Positions 57,218 through 64,000 of a stretch of 64,000 nt of DNA are shown piece by piece; positions within the stretch are counted from its first letter, which is position 1; each line of letters starts with the position of its first letter. The translations under genes and the position numbers were made by a program. The stretch comes from Azonexus sp. GTDB lineage: Bacteria; Pseudomonadota; Gammaproteobacteria; Burkholderiales; Rhodocyclaceae. Location of the stretch: NCBI GenBank assembly GCA_031274715.1, contig JAISPT010000047.1:55539-119538 (forward strand), in the 5' to 3' direction. The notes under the pieces were generated by a model, which was given only the letters and a program-made list of their open reading frames with translations, was not told the DNA's origin and did no database searches.

Positions 57218-59293
57218 ATGCCCGCTCCCGACCGTTTCGAAATCACCCGCGACTGCCGGGCCTACTACCTGGAGCGCCTAGGCTGGCTGCTGCGTTCCGG
57301 CGGCCTGCTTTCGGAAAAGGCCTGCCAGGCGCTGCTCGACGGCGTCGGCAAGCACTACGACGAGATAGTCAACAACCCGCAGCGCGGCAGCTTCAGCGAG
57401 GAGGCGCGCGGCCTGACCTCGTCGCGCATCACCCTGATCGCCGACGATGAACTGGAACTGGGCATTCTCCTCGATCACGTCACCAGCCGCCTGTTCGAGG
57501 AAGGCGCCACCGGCGAGTTGTGGAAAACCCAGCAGCGCTTCATGACCTTGCTCGGCCGGCTGGACATGCAGCGTGGGGACAATCCGGTCGGCCCGCGCGG
57601 CATCAGTGAAGGGCTGCGCGCCATGTTCGCAGCCGCCGACGCCAGTTCGCTGGATCAGAAGCAAAATCTGATCGACTGCCTGGAAAACCAGCTGCGCGAA
57701 GGCTTGCCCTGGGTCTACGGCGAAGTCTGCAATTTCCTCGATCAGGCCGGCGTCGCCACCATCCAGCCGGGCATCGTCAAGCCGCCGGAAAGCCCGCGCG
57801 ACCATCGCGACACGGTCGTCCGCAGTACCGAGAACGCCCCGCAGACCCTGCACACCGGCCTGCTCGCCCGCCAGTCCAGCAACCGCGACAGCACCGCCGC
57901 CAGCTCCTATGGCGCTTCAACACTGCTCAGCCAAGCGGCGATCGATAACTTGTTGTTCCGTCTCGAAGCCTTCGAGCAACCGACTATCGTCGAGGATGAT
58001 TTCCTGAGCAGTAACGCTCCGGCGCTCGAAGCGCTGCTGCCCGGCCTGTTCGCCGACCAGCCGGCCCCGGTGGCGGCAGCCCCGCGCCGGCCACTCAACT
58101 CGCACGAACTGCGCGTCTCACCGACCACAGCCGAAGGCTTGGCGATCGACTCGGCGGCAATGATTTGCCAAACCATCGCCGCCGCCCCGGAGTTGCCGGA
58201 AGTCCTGAAAACCCTGGTCGCCTCGCTGGAAGTCAGCATCGTCCGCATCGCCATCAAGGATGCCAGCCTGTTCGCCAACGCCGAACATCCCTGCCGCCGT
58301 TTCATCAACGCACTCGGCCGCGCCGTGCTCGGCCTGCCGCTCGACGTCTCGGCGCAACACCCGCTGTGCCAACGCCTCACCGCCATCGTCAAGACGCTAC
58401 GCCAGGATCGTTCCGGCGGTACCGCCAGCTATGTGGCGGCGCTGCGTGAACTGCGGGTGGCGATCGACGAGCGCGAAACCGCGATCGACCGTGCCGCGGC
58501 CGCCTACCTACCGCTGTTCGCCCAACTCGACCGCCGCGACCAGGCCGACCACGAAGTCAATGCCCTGTTCGCCCGCTTGGGGGTCGAGCGGGAACCGGCG
58601 GAAATTCGCAGTTTTCTCGAACGGATCTGGCGCCACCTGCTTGCGCGAATTTGGTTGCACGACGGGCCGGACAGCCCCGCCTGGCAGCAGCACGTGCAAG
58701 CGCTCGACACCTTGCTGTGGAGTTTCCAGCCCAAGCTGGAACTGGCCGACCGCAAACGCATGGCGCAGAAACTACCGGGTGTGCTGCAGGTGATCAATGT
58801 CGGCATGGAGCGCATGAAGATGTCGCCGGACGATCGGACGCGTGTTCTCGACGCCTGTTTATCGCGGCAACGCGAAGCCCTGCGCCAGACCACCGCCGAG
58901 CCGCAACCCGTCGCCCCGGTGCCGCCGGCCAAGCGGCCGCTGCCACCGGTGACGACCAATATCTTGAAAGCCGGCACGCTGGTGCTGCATACCCTCGACC
59001 TGGCCGCTGCCGACCTCGCCCAAGCACCGCAGCCGCCCTGCCAACCGGGCGACTGGCTGGAGCTGCCGGTCGCCGGCCAGCGTTGCGCCCTGCGCGTCTG
59101 CCGGCAAAGCCGGCGTAGCGGACGTTCGCTGCTGCTCAACCCGGACCTCGACCTGGCGCTGGCCATCCACCCGCAGTTGCTCAAACAGCAATTGAGTGCC
59201 GGCGAAGCCATACGGCTCGGCCAAAGCAACCTGTTCGAGGCGGCCGCCACCCAGGCCCTGTGTGAAAGCGGTATCCGAGGAAGCGCCGAATAA
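57218..59293 (+). CDS. DUF1631 family protein
   Basis: 691 residues, cytoplasmic, mostly helical. The region SFQPKLELADRKRMAQKLPG and the C-terminal domain (CQPGDWLELPVAGQRCALRV, SGRSLLLNPDLDLALAI) match my memory of DUF1631 proteins, whose C-terminus resembles a PilZ barrel. Function unknown. The ATG at 57218 (MPAPDRFEITRDC) is chosen; an in-frame extension to 57047 overlaps slt and is not protein-like. The 154 bp in front hold nothing recognisable. Confidence 0.8.
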   Translation: MPAPDRFEITRDCRAYYLERLGWLLRSGGLLSEKACQALLDGVGKHYDEIVNNPQRGSFSEEARGLTSSRITLIADDELELGILLDHVTSRLFEEGATGELWKTQQRFMTLLGRLDMQRGDNPVGPRGISEGLRAMFAAADASSLDQKQNLIDCLENQLREGLPWVYGEVCNFLDQAGVATIQPGIVKPPESPRDHRDTVVRSTENAPQTLHTGLLARQSSNRDSTAASSYGASTLLSQAAIDNLLFRLEAFEQPTIVEDDFLSSNAPALEALLPGLFADQPAPVAAAPRRPLNSHELRVSPTTAEGLAIDSAAMICQTIAAAPELPEVLKTLVASLEVSIVRIAIKDASLFANAEHPCRRFINALGRAVLGLPLDVSAQHPLCQRLTAIVKTLRQDRSGGTASYVAALRELRVAIDERETAIDRAAAAYLPLFAQLDRRDQADHEVNALFARLGVEREPAEIRSFLERIWRHLLARIWLHDGPDSPAWQQHVQALDTLLWSFQPKLELADRKRMAQKLPGVLQVINVGMERMKMSPDDRTRVLDACLSRQREALRQTTAEPQPVAPVPPAKRPLPPVTTNILKAGTLVLHTLDLAAADLAQAPQPPCQPGDWLELPVAGQRCALRVCRQSRRSGRSLLLNPDLDLALAIHPQLLKQQLSAGEAIRLGQSNLFEAAATQALCESGIRGSAE

Positions 59294-59398
59294 GTCCCCG
59301 TAAGTTGTTCAGTGCCTCCCCAGCCAGCAACGACTGCCCGGCCACACCCATTTGCCGTAAAATCGGGCTTTTGCAAAAACACGTTTCCGGGATTCCAG

Positions 59399-60364
59399 AT
59401 GGACATCAAAAAGGTCTTGCTGCTGGGGGGTAGCGGTTTTATCGGTACCTACATCGCCAATCGCCTGTCGCAACGCGGCATCGAGGTGACCATTCCGACC
59501 CGCCACCGGGAACGGACCAAGGCCCTGATCATGCAGCCCGGCGTGGACATGCTGGAAGCTGACATCCGCTGCGCAAAGACGCTGACCGAGCTGATGCGCG
59601 GCCACGACGCGGTGATCAACCTGGTCGGCATCCTGAACAGCCGCGACGTCAAGTTCCCCTTCAGCCACGATTTCGCCGAAGCCCACGTCGAACTGCCGAA
59701 AACCATCATCGCCGCTTGCAAAGCCGCCGGCGTCCGCCGTCTGTTGCACATGAGCGCGCTCAAGGCCGATCCCAAGGCGCCGTCGGAATATCTCGCCTCG
59801 AAGGGCGAGGGCGAGGCCATCGTCCGCGCCGCCCAGGGCGAACTCGACGTGACCATCTTCCGGCCGTCGGTCGTCTTCGGCCTCGGCGATTCCTTCCTCA
59901 GCCTGTTCGCCAAGGTTCTCAAGGCCTCGCCGGTCTTCCCGCTCGGCTTCGGCCACGCCCGCCTTCAACCGGTGTGGGTTGCCGACGTCGCCGATGCCTT
60001 TGTCGACAGCCTCGGCGCTGCCGCCAGCTTCGCTCGGACCTACGACCTAGTCGGCCCCAAGGTCTATACGCTGCGCGAACTGGTCGAATATACTGCTAAG
60101 TTGTGCGGCAGCAAGGCCCGCATCGTCGCCCTGCCCGAAGGCTTGGCTTACCTGCAAGCCGGCCTGATGTGGCTGGCGCCGAAACCGAAGCTGTCGCCAG
60201 ACAACCTGCGTTCGCTACAAGTCGACAGCGTCTGCGAAGGCGGCGACTGCCAACTGCCGGCCGCCTGGCACCCGACGGCGCTGGAAGCCGTAGCCCCAGC
60301 CTACATCGGGCGGCAAACGCCGAAGGGCAAGCTCGACGGCTTCCGCTACCACGCCGGACGCTGA
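59399..60364 (+). CDS. NAD(P)-dependent epimerase/dehydratase, complex I NDUFA9-like
   Basis: 321-residue atypical short-chain dehydrogenase. The Rossmann motif VLLLGGSGFIGTYIANRL is at the N-terminus, followed by VINLVGILN, LLHMSALKADPKAPSEYLAS and the Lys in SEYLASKGEGE. Relatives include the NDUFA9 accessory subunit of mitochondrial complex I and bacterial quinone-linked proteins of unknown role. The ATG at 59399 gives MDIKKVLLLGG. Confidence 0.88.
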   Translation: MDIKKVLLLGGSGFIGTYIANRLSQRGIEVTIPTRHRERTKALIMQPGVDMLEADIRCAKTLTELMRGHDAVINLVGILNSRDVKFPFSHDFAEAHVELPKTIIAACKAAGVRRLLHMSALKADPKAPSEYLASKGEGEAIVRAAQGELDVTIFRPSVVFGLGDSFLSLFAKVLKASPVFPLGFGHARLQPVWVADVADAFVDSLGAAASFARTYDLVGPKVYTLRELVEYTAKLCGSKARIVALPEGLAYLQAGLMWLAPKPKLSPDNLRSLQVDSVCEGGDCQLPAAWHPTALEAVAPAYIGRQTPKGKLDGFRYHAGR

Positions 60365-60379
60365 CCCCGCGGACAGCCG

Positions 60380-61597
60380 ATGCAGATCTATGTCGTCGGC
60401 GGTGCCGTCCGCGACGAATTGCTCGGTCGGCCGAGCGCCGACTGCGATCACGTGGTCGTCGGCGCGACGCCGGAAGACCTGTTGGCGCGCGGCTTCCGGC
60501 CGGTCGGCAAGGACTTCCCGGTATTCATTGACCCGCAGAGCGGCGAGGAATACGCGTTGGCCCGCACCGAGCGCAAAAGCGGTCGCGGTTACCACGGCTT
60601 CACCTTCCATGCCGCGCCCGACGTCACACTGACCGAGGATCTCGCCCGGCGCGATCTGACCATCAACGCCATGGCCCGCGACGAGGCCGGCCAGTTGATC
60701 GACCCCTACGACGGCCGCCGCGACCTGACTGACAGGGTATTGCGCCACGTCGGTCCAGCCTTCGCCGAAGATCCGGTGCGCCTCTTGCGCCTGGCCCGCT
60801 TCGCCGCCCGTTTCGCCGATTTCACGGTCGCCCCGGAAACCCTGGAACTGATGCGCGGCATGGTGGCCAACGGCGAGGTCGATCATCTGGTCGCCGAGCG
60901 CGTTTGGCAGGAACTGGCCAAAGGCCTGATGGAAACCGAGCCGGTTCGGATGTTCGAAGTGCTGCGCGAATGCGGCGCCCTGGCCCGCCTGCTGCCGGAA
61001 GTCGAGGCCCTGTTCGGCGTGCCGCAGCGGGCCGACTATCACCCGGAAATCGATACCGGCAGCCACACCATGATGGTCGTCGCCCAGTCGGCCCGGCGCG
61101 GCTACGCGTTGCCGGTGCGCTTCGCTGCACTGACCCACGACCTCGGCAAGGCGTTGACGCCGGCTGACATTTTGCCTCGCCACATCGGCCACGAGGAACG
61201 TAGCGTGCGCCTGGTCGAGCAACTGGCGGCACGCCTACGCGTACCCGCCGACTGCCGCGAACTAGCGCTGCTGATGGCCCACCACCACGGCAACATCCAC
61301 CGCGCCGGCGACCTGCGCGCCGCCACCATCGTCGGCCTGCTCGAGAAATGCGACGCCCTGCGCCGACCACAACGCTTCGAGCAACTACTACAGGCCTGCC
61401 TTTGCGACCACACTGGCCGCCGCGGTTGGGAAGACCGGCCCTACGCCAGTCCGGAGCAGCTGCGCACGGCGCTGGCAGCGGTCAACACCGTCAAGGCGGG
61501 TGAAATCGCTCGCGCCTGCAACACGCCGCAGCAAATCGCCGAACGCATCCACGCGGCCCGCATCAAGGCCGTCAGCCAGGCGCTCGGCATCGGCTAG
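60380..61597 (+). CDS. cca: CCA-adding tRNA nucleotidyltransferase with HD domain
   Basis: 405 residues. The N-terminal GGAVRDELLGRPSADCDHVV holds the GGxVRD and DxD catalytic motifs; RRDLTINAMA and DPVRLLRLARFAARF are class II CCA-enzyme motifs. The C-terminal HD domain (LTHDLGKALTPADILP, MAHHHGNIHRA) is of the E. coli type with phosphatase/phosphodiesterase activity. It adds and repairs the 3' CCA of tRNAs. Confidence 0.96.
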   Translation: MQIYVVGGAVRDELLGRPSADCDHVVVGATPEDLLARGFRPVGKDFPVFIDPQSGEEYALARTERKSGRGYHGFTFHAAPDVTLTEDLARRDLTINAMARDEAGQLIDPYDGRRDLTDRVLRHVGPAFAEDPVRLLRLARFAARFADFTVAPETLELMRGMVANGEVDHLVAERVWQELAKGLMETEPVRMFEVLRECGALARLLPEVEALFGVPQRADYHPEIDTGSHTMMVVAQSARRGYALPVRFAALTHDLGKALTPADILPRHIGHEERSVRLVEQLAARLRVPADCRELALLMAHHHGNIHRAGDLRAATIVGLLEKCDALRRPQRFEQLLQACLCDHTGRRGWEDRPYASPEQLRTALAAVNTVKAGEIARACNTPQQIAERIHAARIKAVSQALGIG

Positions 61598-61609
61598 CCG
61601 CAGCCTCCG

Positions 61610-61807
61610 CTACAACAAGCGGGTCAGCAGCCATAACAGCAAGGACAGCAGCAGGATCGAAGCAAAGGGAAAAGCATAGCTACGGCCGCGCAAGCGCCAA
61701 GTCAGATCGCCGGGTAGGTGGCCAAAGCGGATGAAGCGGGCGAGATGCGGCGTCAGGATGCCGAGCAGGAAGATGGCAACGACCAGCGTCAGGATCCACT
61801 TCGCCAT
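61610..61807 (-). CDS. DUF2905 small membrane protein
   Basis: 65 residues: two hydrophobic segments (WILTLVVAIFLLGIL and FPFASILLLSLLLWLLTRLL) around FGHLPGDLTWRLRGRSYAFP, the DUF2905 signature. Function unknown. It converges on cca with 12 bp between stops. Confidence 0.88.
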   Translation of the reverse strand: MAKWILTLVVAIFLLGILTPHLARFIRFGHLPGDLTWRLRGRSYAFPFASILLLSLLLWLLTRLL

Positions 61808-61870
61808 GATTTACCTTGCCTTGCGGGGGGAAAGTCGCATTTAATCACGCCTTACCCCCGACTGACTGCC

Positions 61871-62677
61871 ATGATCCAGCACCACACCATCGAAGGACTC
61901 GAGCTTCTCTCCTGCTCGCCCCGGCGGCGCTCGTCCCACCCACCGCTGCTGTTCATTCATGGCGCCTTCGCCGGTGCCTGGATGTGGAGCGAAACCTTCA
62001 TGCCCTTTTTTGCCGCCGCCGGCTACGCCTGTCACGCGCTGTCGCTGCGCGGCCACGGCGGCAGCCACGGCGGTGAGCGCATCGACTGGCATTCGATAGC
62101 CGATTACGTCGATGACGTGACCACCACTGTCACCTGGCTGAACGAAACACCGGTGCTGATCGGGCATTCGATGGGCGGTTTCGTGGTGCAGAAATTCCTG
62201 GAGCGGCACGACGCTCCAGGCGCCGCGCTGCTCTGCTCGGTGCCGCCGCAGGGCCTGATCGCCTCGCAATTTCACCTGATGTTGCAGAAACCGCAGTTAT
62301 TCGCCGAACTCAACCAGATCCTGGCCGGCCATCACACCGATACCGCCACGCTGCACGAGGCGTTGTTCGCCAGCGAGGTCGACGAAGCCATGCTGGAGAC
62401 TTGGCTGGGCAAGATGCAATCGGAGTCGCAGCGGGCGCTGTGGGACATGTCGATGTTCAACCTGCCCAACCTGTTCACCATGCACCGCCCGCCGATGCTA
62501 ATTCTCGGTGCTGAGCATGACGCGCTGGTGCCGGCCTTCCTGGTGCAAAGCACGGCCCATACCTACGGCCTACCCTGCCATATCTTCCGCGGCATGGGCC
62601 ACGCCGTGACCCACGAAAAAGAATGGCCGCTGGTAGCGGCCACGGTGCGCGACTGGCTGGCGACGCTCAAACTCTGA
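61871..62677 (+). CDS. Alpha/beta hydrolase
   Basis: 268 residues. PLLFIHGAFAGAWMW is the oxyanion region, LIGHSMGGFVVQKFL the nucleophile elbow, LGAEHDALVP the acid and GMGHAVTHE the base. Substrate unknown. Its last 11 bp overlap the convergent YjfB-like gene. Confidence 0.88.
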   Translation: MIQHHTIEGLELLSCSPRRRSSHPPLLFIHGAFAGAWMWSETFMPFFAAAGYACHALSLRGHGGSHGGERIDWHSIADYVDDVTTTVTWLNETPVLIGHSMGGFVVQKFLERHDAPGAALLCSVPPQGLIASQFHLMLQKPQLFAELNQILAGHHTDTATLHEALFASEVDEAMLETWLGKMQSESQRALWDMSMFNLPNLFTMHRPPMLILGAEHDALVPAFLVQSTAHTYGLPCHIFRGMGHAVTHEKEWPLVAATVRDWLATLKL

Positions 62678-62858
62678 CGTCGATACTGATACCCAAATTG
62701 GGGGGATTGTTGGTCACGGGCGGCAAAGCCTCCAGCAATTGCAAGGCTGTTTGAGCCTGAGCGTCGATGGCCTTCTTCATCACCAGGATAGCCACCGCGT
62801 CGCCCGTGCGCGCTTGCGACAGCGCCGAACTCTGGCTAACGATCGATCCGATGTCCAT
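62667..62858 (-). CDS. YjfB-family putative motility protein
   Basis: 63 residues: MDIGSIVSQSSALSQARTGD, then AVAILVMKKAIDAQAQTALQLLEALP. This is the YjfB pattern, annotated as putative motility protein in other bacteria with little experimental support. GGAG lies 10 nt before the ATG at 62858; an in-frame extension to 62981 is not conserved-looking. The gene stands alone, without flagellar genes nearby. Confidence 0.72.
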   Translation of the reverse strand: MDIGSIVSQSSALSQARTGDAVAILVMKKAIDAQAQTALQLLEALPPVTNNPPNLGISIDVRV

Positions 62859-62941
62859 TTTGCTTTCGCTCCACAATGAAACCATGACTATTTCAGTATA
62901 GCGGCCAAGCCGGGAATTGCAATTTTTAAAATCTTTGGCGT

Positions 62942-64000
62942 TTACAAGCGATGCCGCTGATCGCCGGCGACAAAGCCGCACAGCGGCTCGGTCAGCCCCC
63001 GGCCGAGGGCAAGCACCTTAAACAGTTCACCCATCTCGTGCGGCAGCAACAGTTTGTTGACCGCTCCGGCAGCGCGCAAGTAGTCAGCACTGTCGGCTGG
63101 AATTTCGCCGAGACGGTCGAGGATGCCACAATCGAGCAGGAAACGCCCCTGGCTAGCGTAACCGAGCACATCGAGGCCGGCACCGTCGGCAGCGGCAGCG
63201 ATAGCGGTGAAATCGACGTGGGCGGTGACATCCTGTAGGCCAGGTAGGTAGAAGGGATCAGGATGGGCGTAGTGGCGGTAGTGGCACATCAGCGTGCCGC
63301 GGCCACGCTGCGGGTGGTAGAACTCGTGGCGCGGAAAACCGTAGTCGATCAGCAGCAGCAGGCCGCGTTGCAGGCGATGTCCCCATTCCGCCGTCCACGC
63401 CCGGCTGGCCAGGCCGATTTCACTTTCGTAGCCCGGCGGCAGGCAACATTGCTCACCGATTTCCTCGGCGGCGGCGAGCAGGGCGCCGCCGGCCGGCCGT
63501 TCGTTCCACGTGAAACCACCATCGGCCGCCAGGCCGACGCCCCGGGAAAAAATACCGTCTTCACGCCAGGCGACGATGTCCACCGGCAGGGCATCGAGCA
63601 ATTCATTGGCCAGCACGACGCCGGAAAATATTTCCGGCAGGCGGTCGAGCCAGATGACGCGCTCGGCCAGATGCGGCACCGTCCGGGTGATGGTCGCCTG
63701 CTGACGTTGCCGCAGATCGGCCGACAGATCGAGGATGTAGTAGTGCTCAGGCAAGGCCTGGTCGGCCTCCAGGGCAAGCAGCAGATCAGCGGCGAGGCGC
63801 CCGGAACCGGCACCGACTTCGAGCACCGCCAGACTTGACGCGGCCATCCCCGTAGCAACTTGGCGGGCCAGCGCCCGAGCGAACAGCGGCGTCATTTCCG
63901 GCGCCGTGACGAAATCGCCGGCCGCTCCGAACTTGCGCGCGCCGGCAGCGTAGTAACCGAGCCCGGGGGCGTACAGCAGCAGTTCCATGAATCGGGCAAA
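62942..64000 (-). CDS. MidA/NDUFAF7-family SAM-dependent methyltransferase, cut by the window end
   Basis: At least 352 residues are visible; the N-terminus lies beyond the window. The frame is open to the edge and reads FARF-MELLLYAPGLGYYAAG, the usual start region of the family. The SAM-binding motif LAVLEVGAGSGRLAADLL, IWLDRLPEIFSGVVLANELL and LLLIDYGFPRHEFYHPQRG are typical. In eukaryotes NDUFAF7 methylates a complex I subunit; the bacterial substrate is unknown. The gene contains a parS-like site (63503-63518). Confidence 0.9.
   Translation of the reverse strand, partial: FARFMELLLYAPGLGYYAAGARKFGAAGDFVTAPEMTPLFARALARQVATGMAASSLAVLEVGAGSGRLAADLLLALEADQALPEHYYILDLSADLRQRQQATITRTVPHLAERVIWLDRLPEIFSGVVLANELLDALPVDIVAWREDGIFSRGVGLAADGGFTWNERPAGGALLAAAEEIGEQCCLPPGYESEIGLASRAWTAEWGHRLQRGLLLLIDYGFPRHEFYHPQRGRGTLMCHYRHYAHPDPFYLPGLQDVTAHVDFTAIAAAADGAGLDVLGYASQGRFLLDCGILDRLGEIPADSADYLRAAGAVNKLLLPHEMGELFKVLALGRGLTEPLCGFVAGDQRHRL
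63503..63518. promoter_or_regulatory. parS centromere-like site
   Basis: CGTTCCACGTGAAACC contains the perfect core GTTCCACGTGAAAC and matches the general parS consensus TGTTnCACGTGnAACA at all but the two outermost positions. ParB, encoded at 20020-20871, should bind here. The site is inside the MidA-type gene, which is usual for chromosomal parS sites. No other window position with CACGTG fits the consensus. Confidence 0.7.

Overview
The window is 64 kb of GC-rich bacterial chromosome. Gene content and order suggest a betaproteobacterium, most likely of the Rhodocyclales (Dechloromonas/Azonexus-like). The arguments are the origin-type block mnmG-rsmG-parA-parB followed by atpIBEFHAGDC, a fimT-pilV-pilW-pilX-pilY1-pilE minor-pilin operon, a DUF3683 FAD/Fe-S dehydrogenase and a DUF1631 protein. 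The taxonomic call is inference from content and order, not from a database search. No rRNA, tRNA, CRISPR array or intact insertion sequence was recognised.

Layout. 0-1.7 kb: a GIY-YIG protein preceded by the stump of a nucleoside deoxyribosyltransferase gene, diverging from dinB (DNA polymerase IV). The dinB start codon lies inside a perfect LexA-type box. 1.8-6.1 kb: promoter, cobalamin riboswitch, a hairpin that hides the ribosome-binding site, then nrdAB (class I ribonucleotide reductase). 6.1-16.6 kb: a LeuE-type exporter, a REC-HD-GYP protein and a very large hybrid histidine kinase, then a FecR/DUF6600-like exported protein and a REC-TPR protein on the other strand. 16.7-27.9 kb: mnmG, rsmG, parAB and the complete F1Fo ATP synthase operon, closed by a strong terminator. 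28-35.8 kb, minus strand: ubiJ, ubiE, a DUF971 protein, a large unknown PilZ-like protein, a HIT protein and a 1307-residue FAD/Fe-S dehydrogenase.

35.9-44.3 kb is the accessory part of the window. It holds a compact set that looks like a small biosynthesis-and-export locus: HAD phosphatase, class III aminotransferase, alpha/beta hydrolase, two paired four-helix DMT subunits, a FemAB/GNAT-like transferase, a divergent arginase-fold protein and a one-domain EamA transporter. It is followed by a Fic protein with a phased-repeat operator, a decayed DUF1016/YhcG fragment, and an AT-rich membrane-protein cassette between 37-bp direct repeats. Housekeeping genes resume with ilvA, cysK and a PatB/MalY C-S lyase.

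48-54.4 kb is the type IV minor-pilin/PilY1 operon. 54.5-64 kb holds fau (5-formyl-THF cyclo-ligase), slt (lytic transglycosylase), a DUF1631 protein, an NDUFA9-like SDR, cca, a DUF2905 protein, a hydrolase, a YjfB-like peptide and a MidA-type methyltransferase cut by the window end. The methyltransferase gene contains a near-perfect parS site, the expected target of the ParB encoded 43 kb away.

The points most worth following up are the 36-42 kb locus, the nrdAB leader with two mutually exclusive hairpins, the LexA box placed on the dinB start codon, the intragenic parS, and the remnant-and-repeat zone around the Fic gene.
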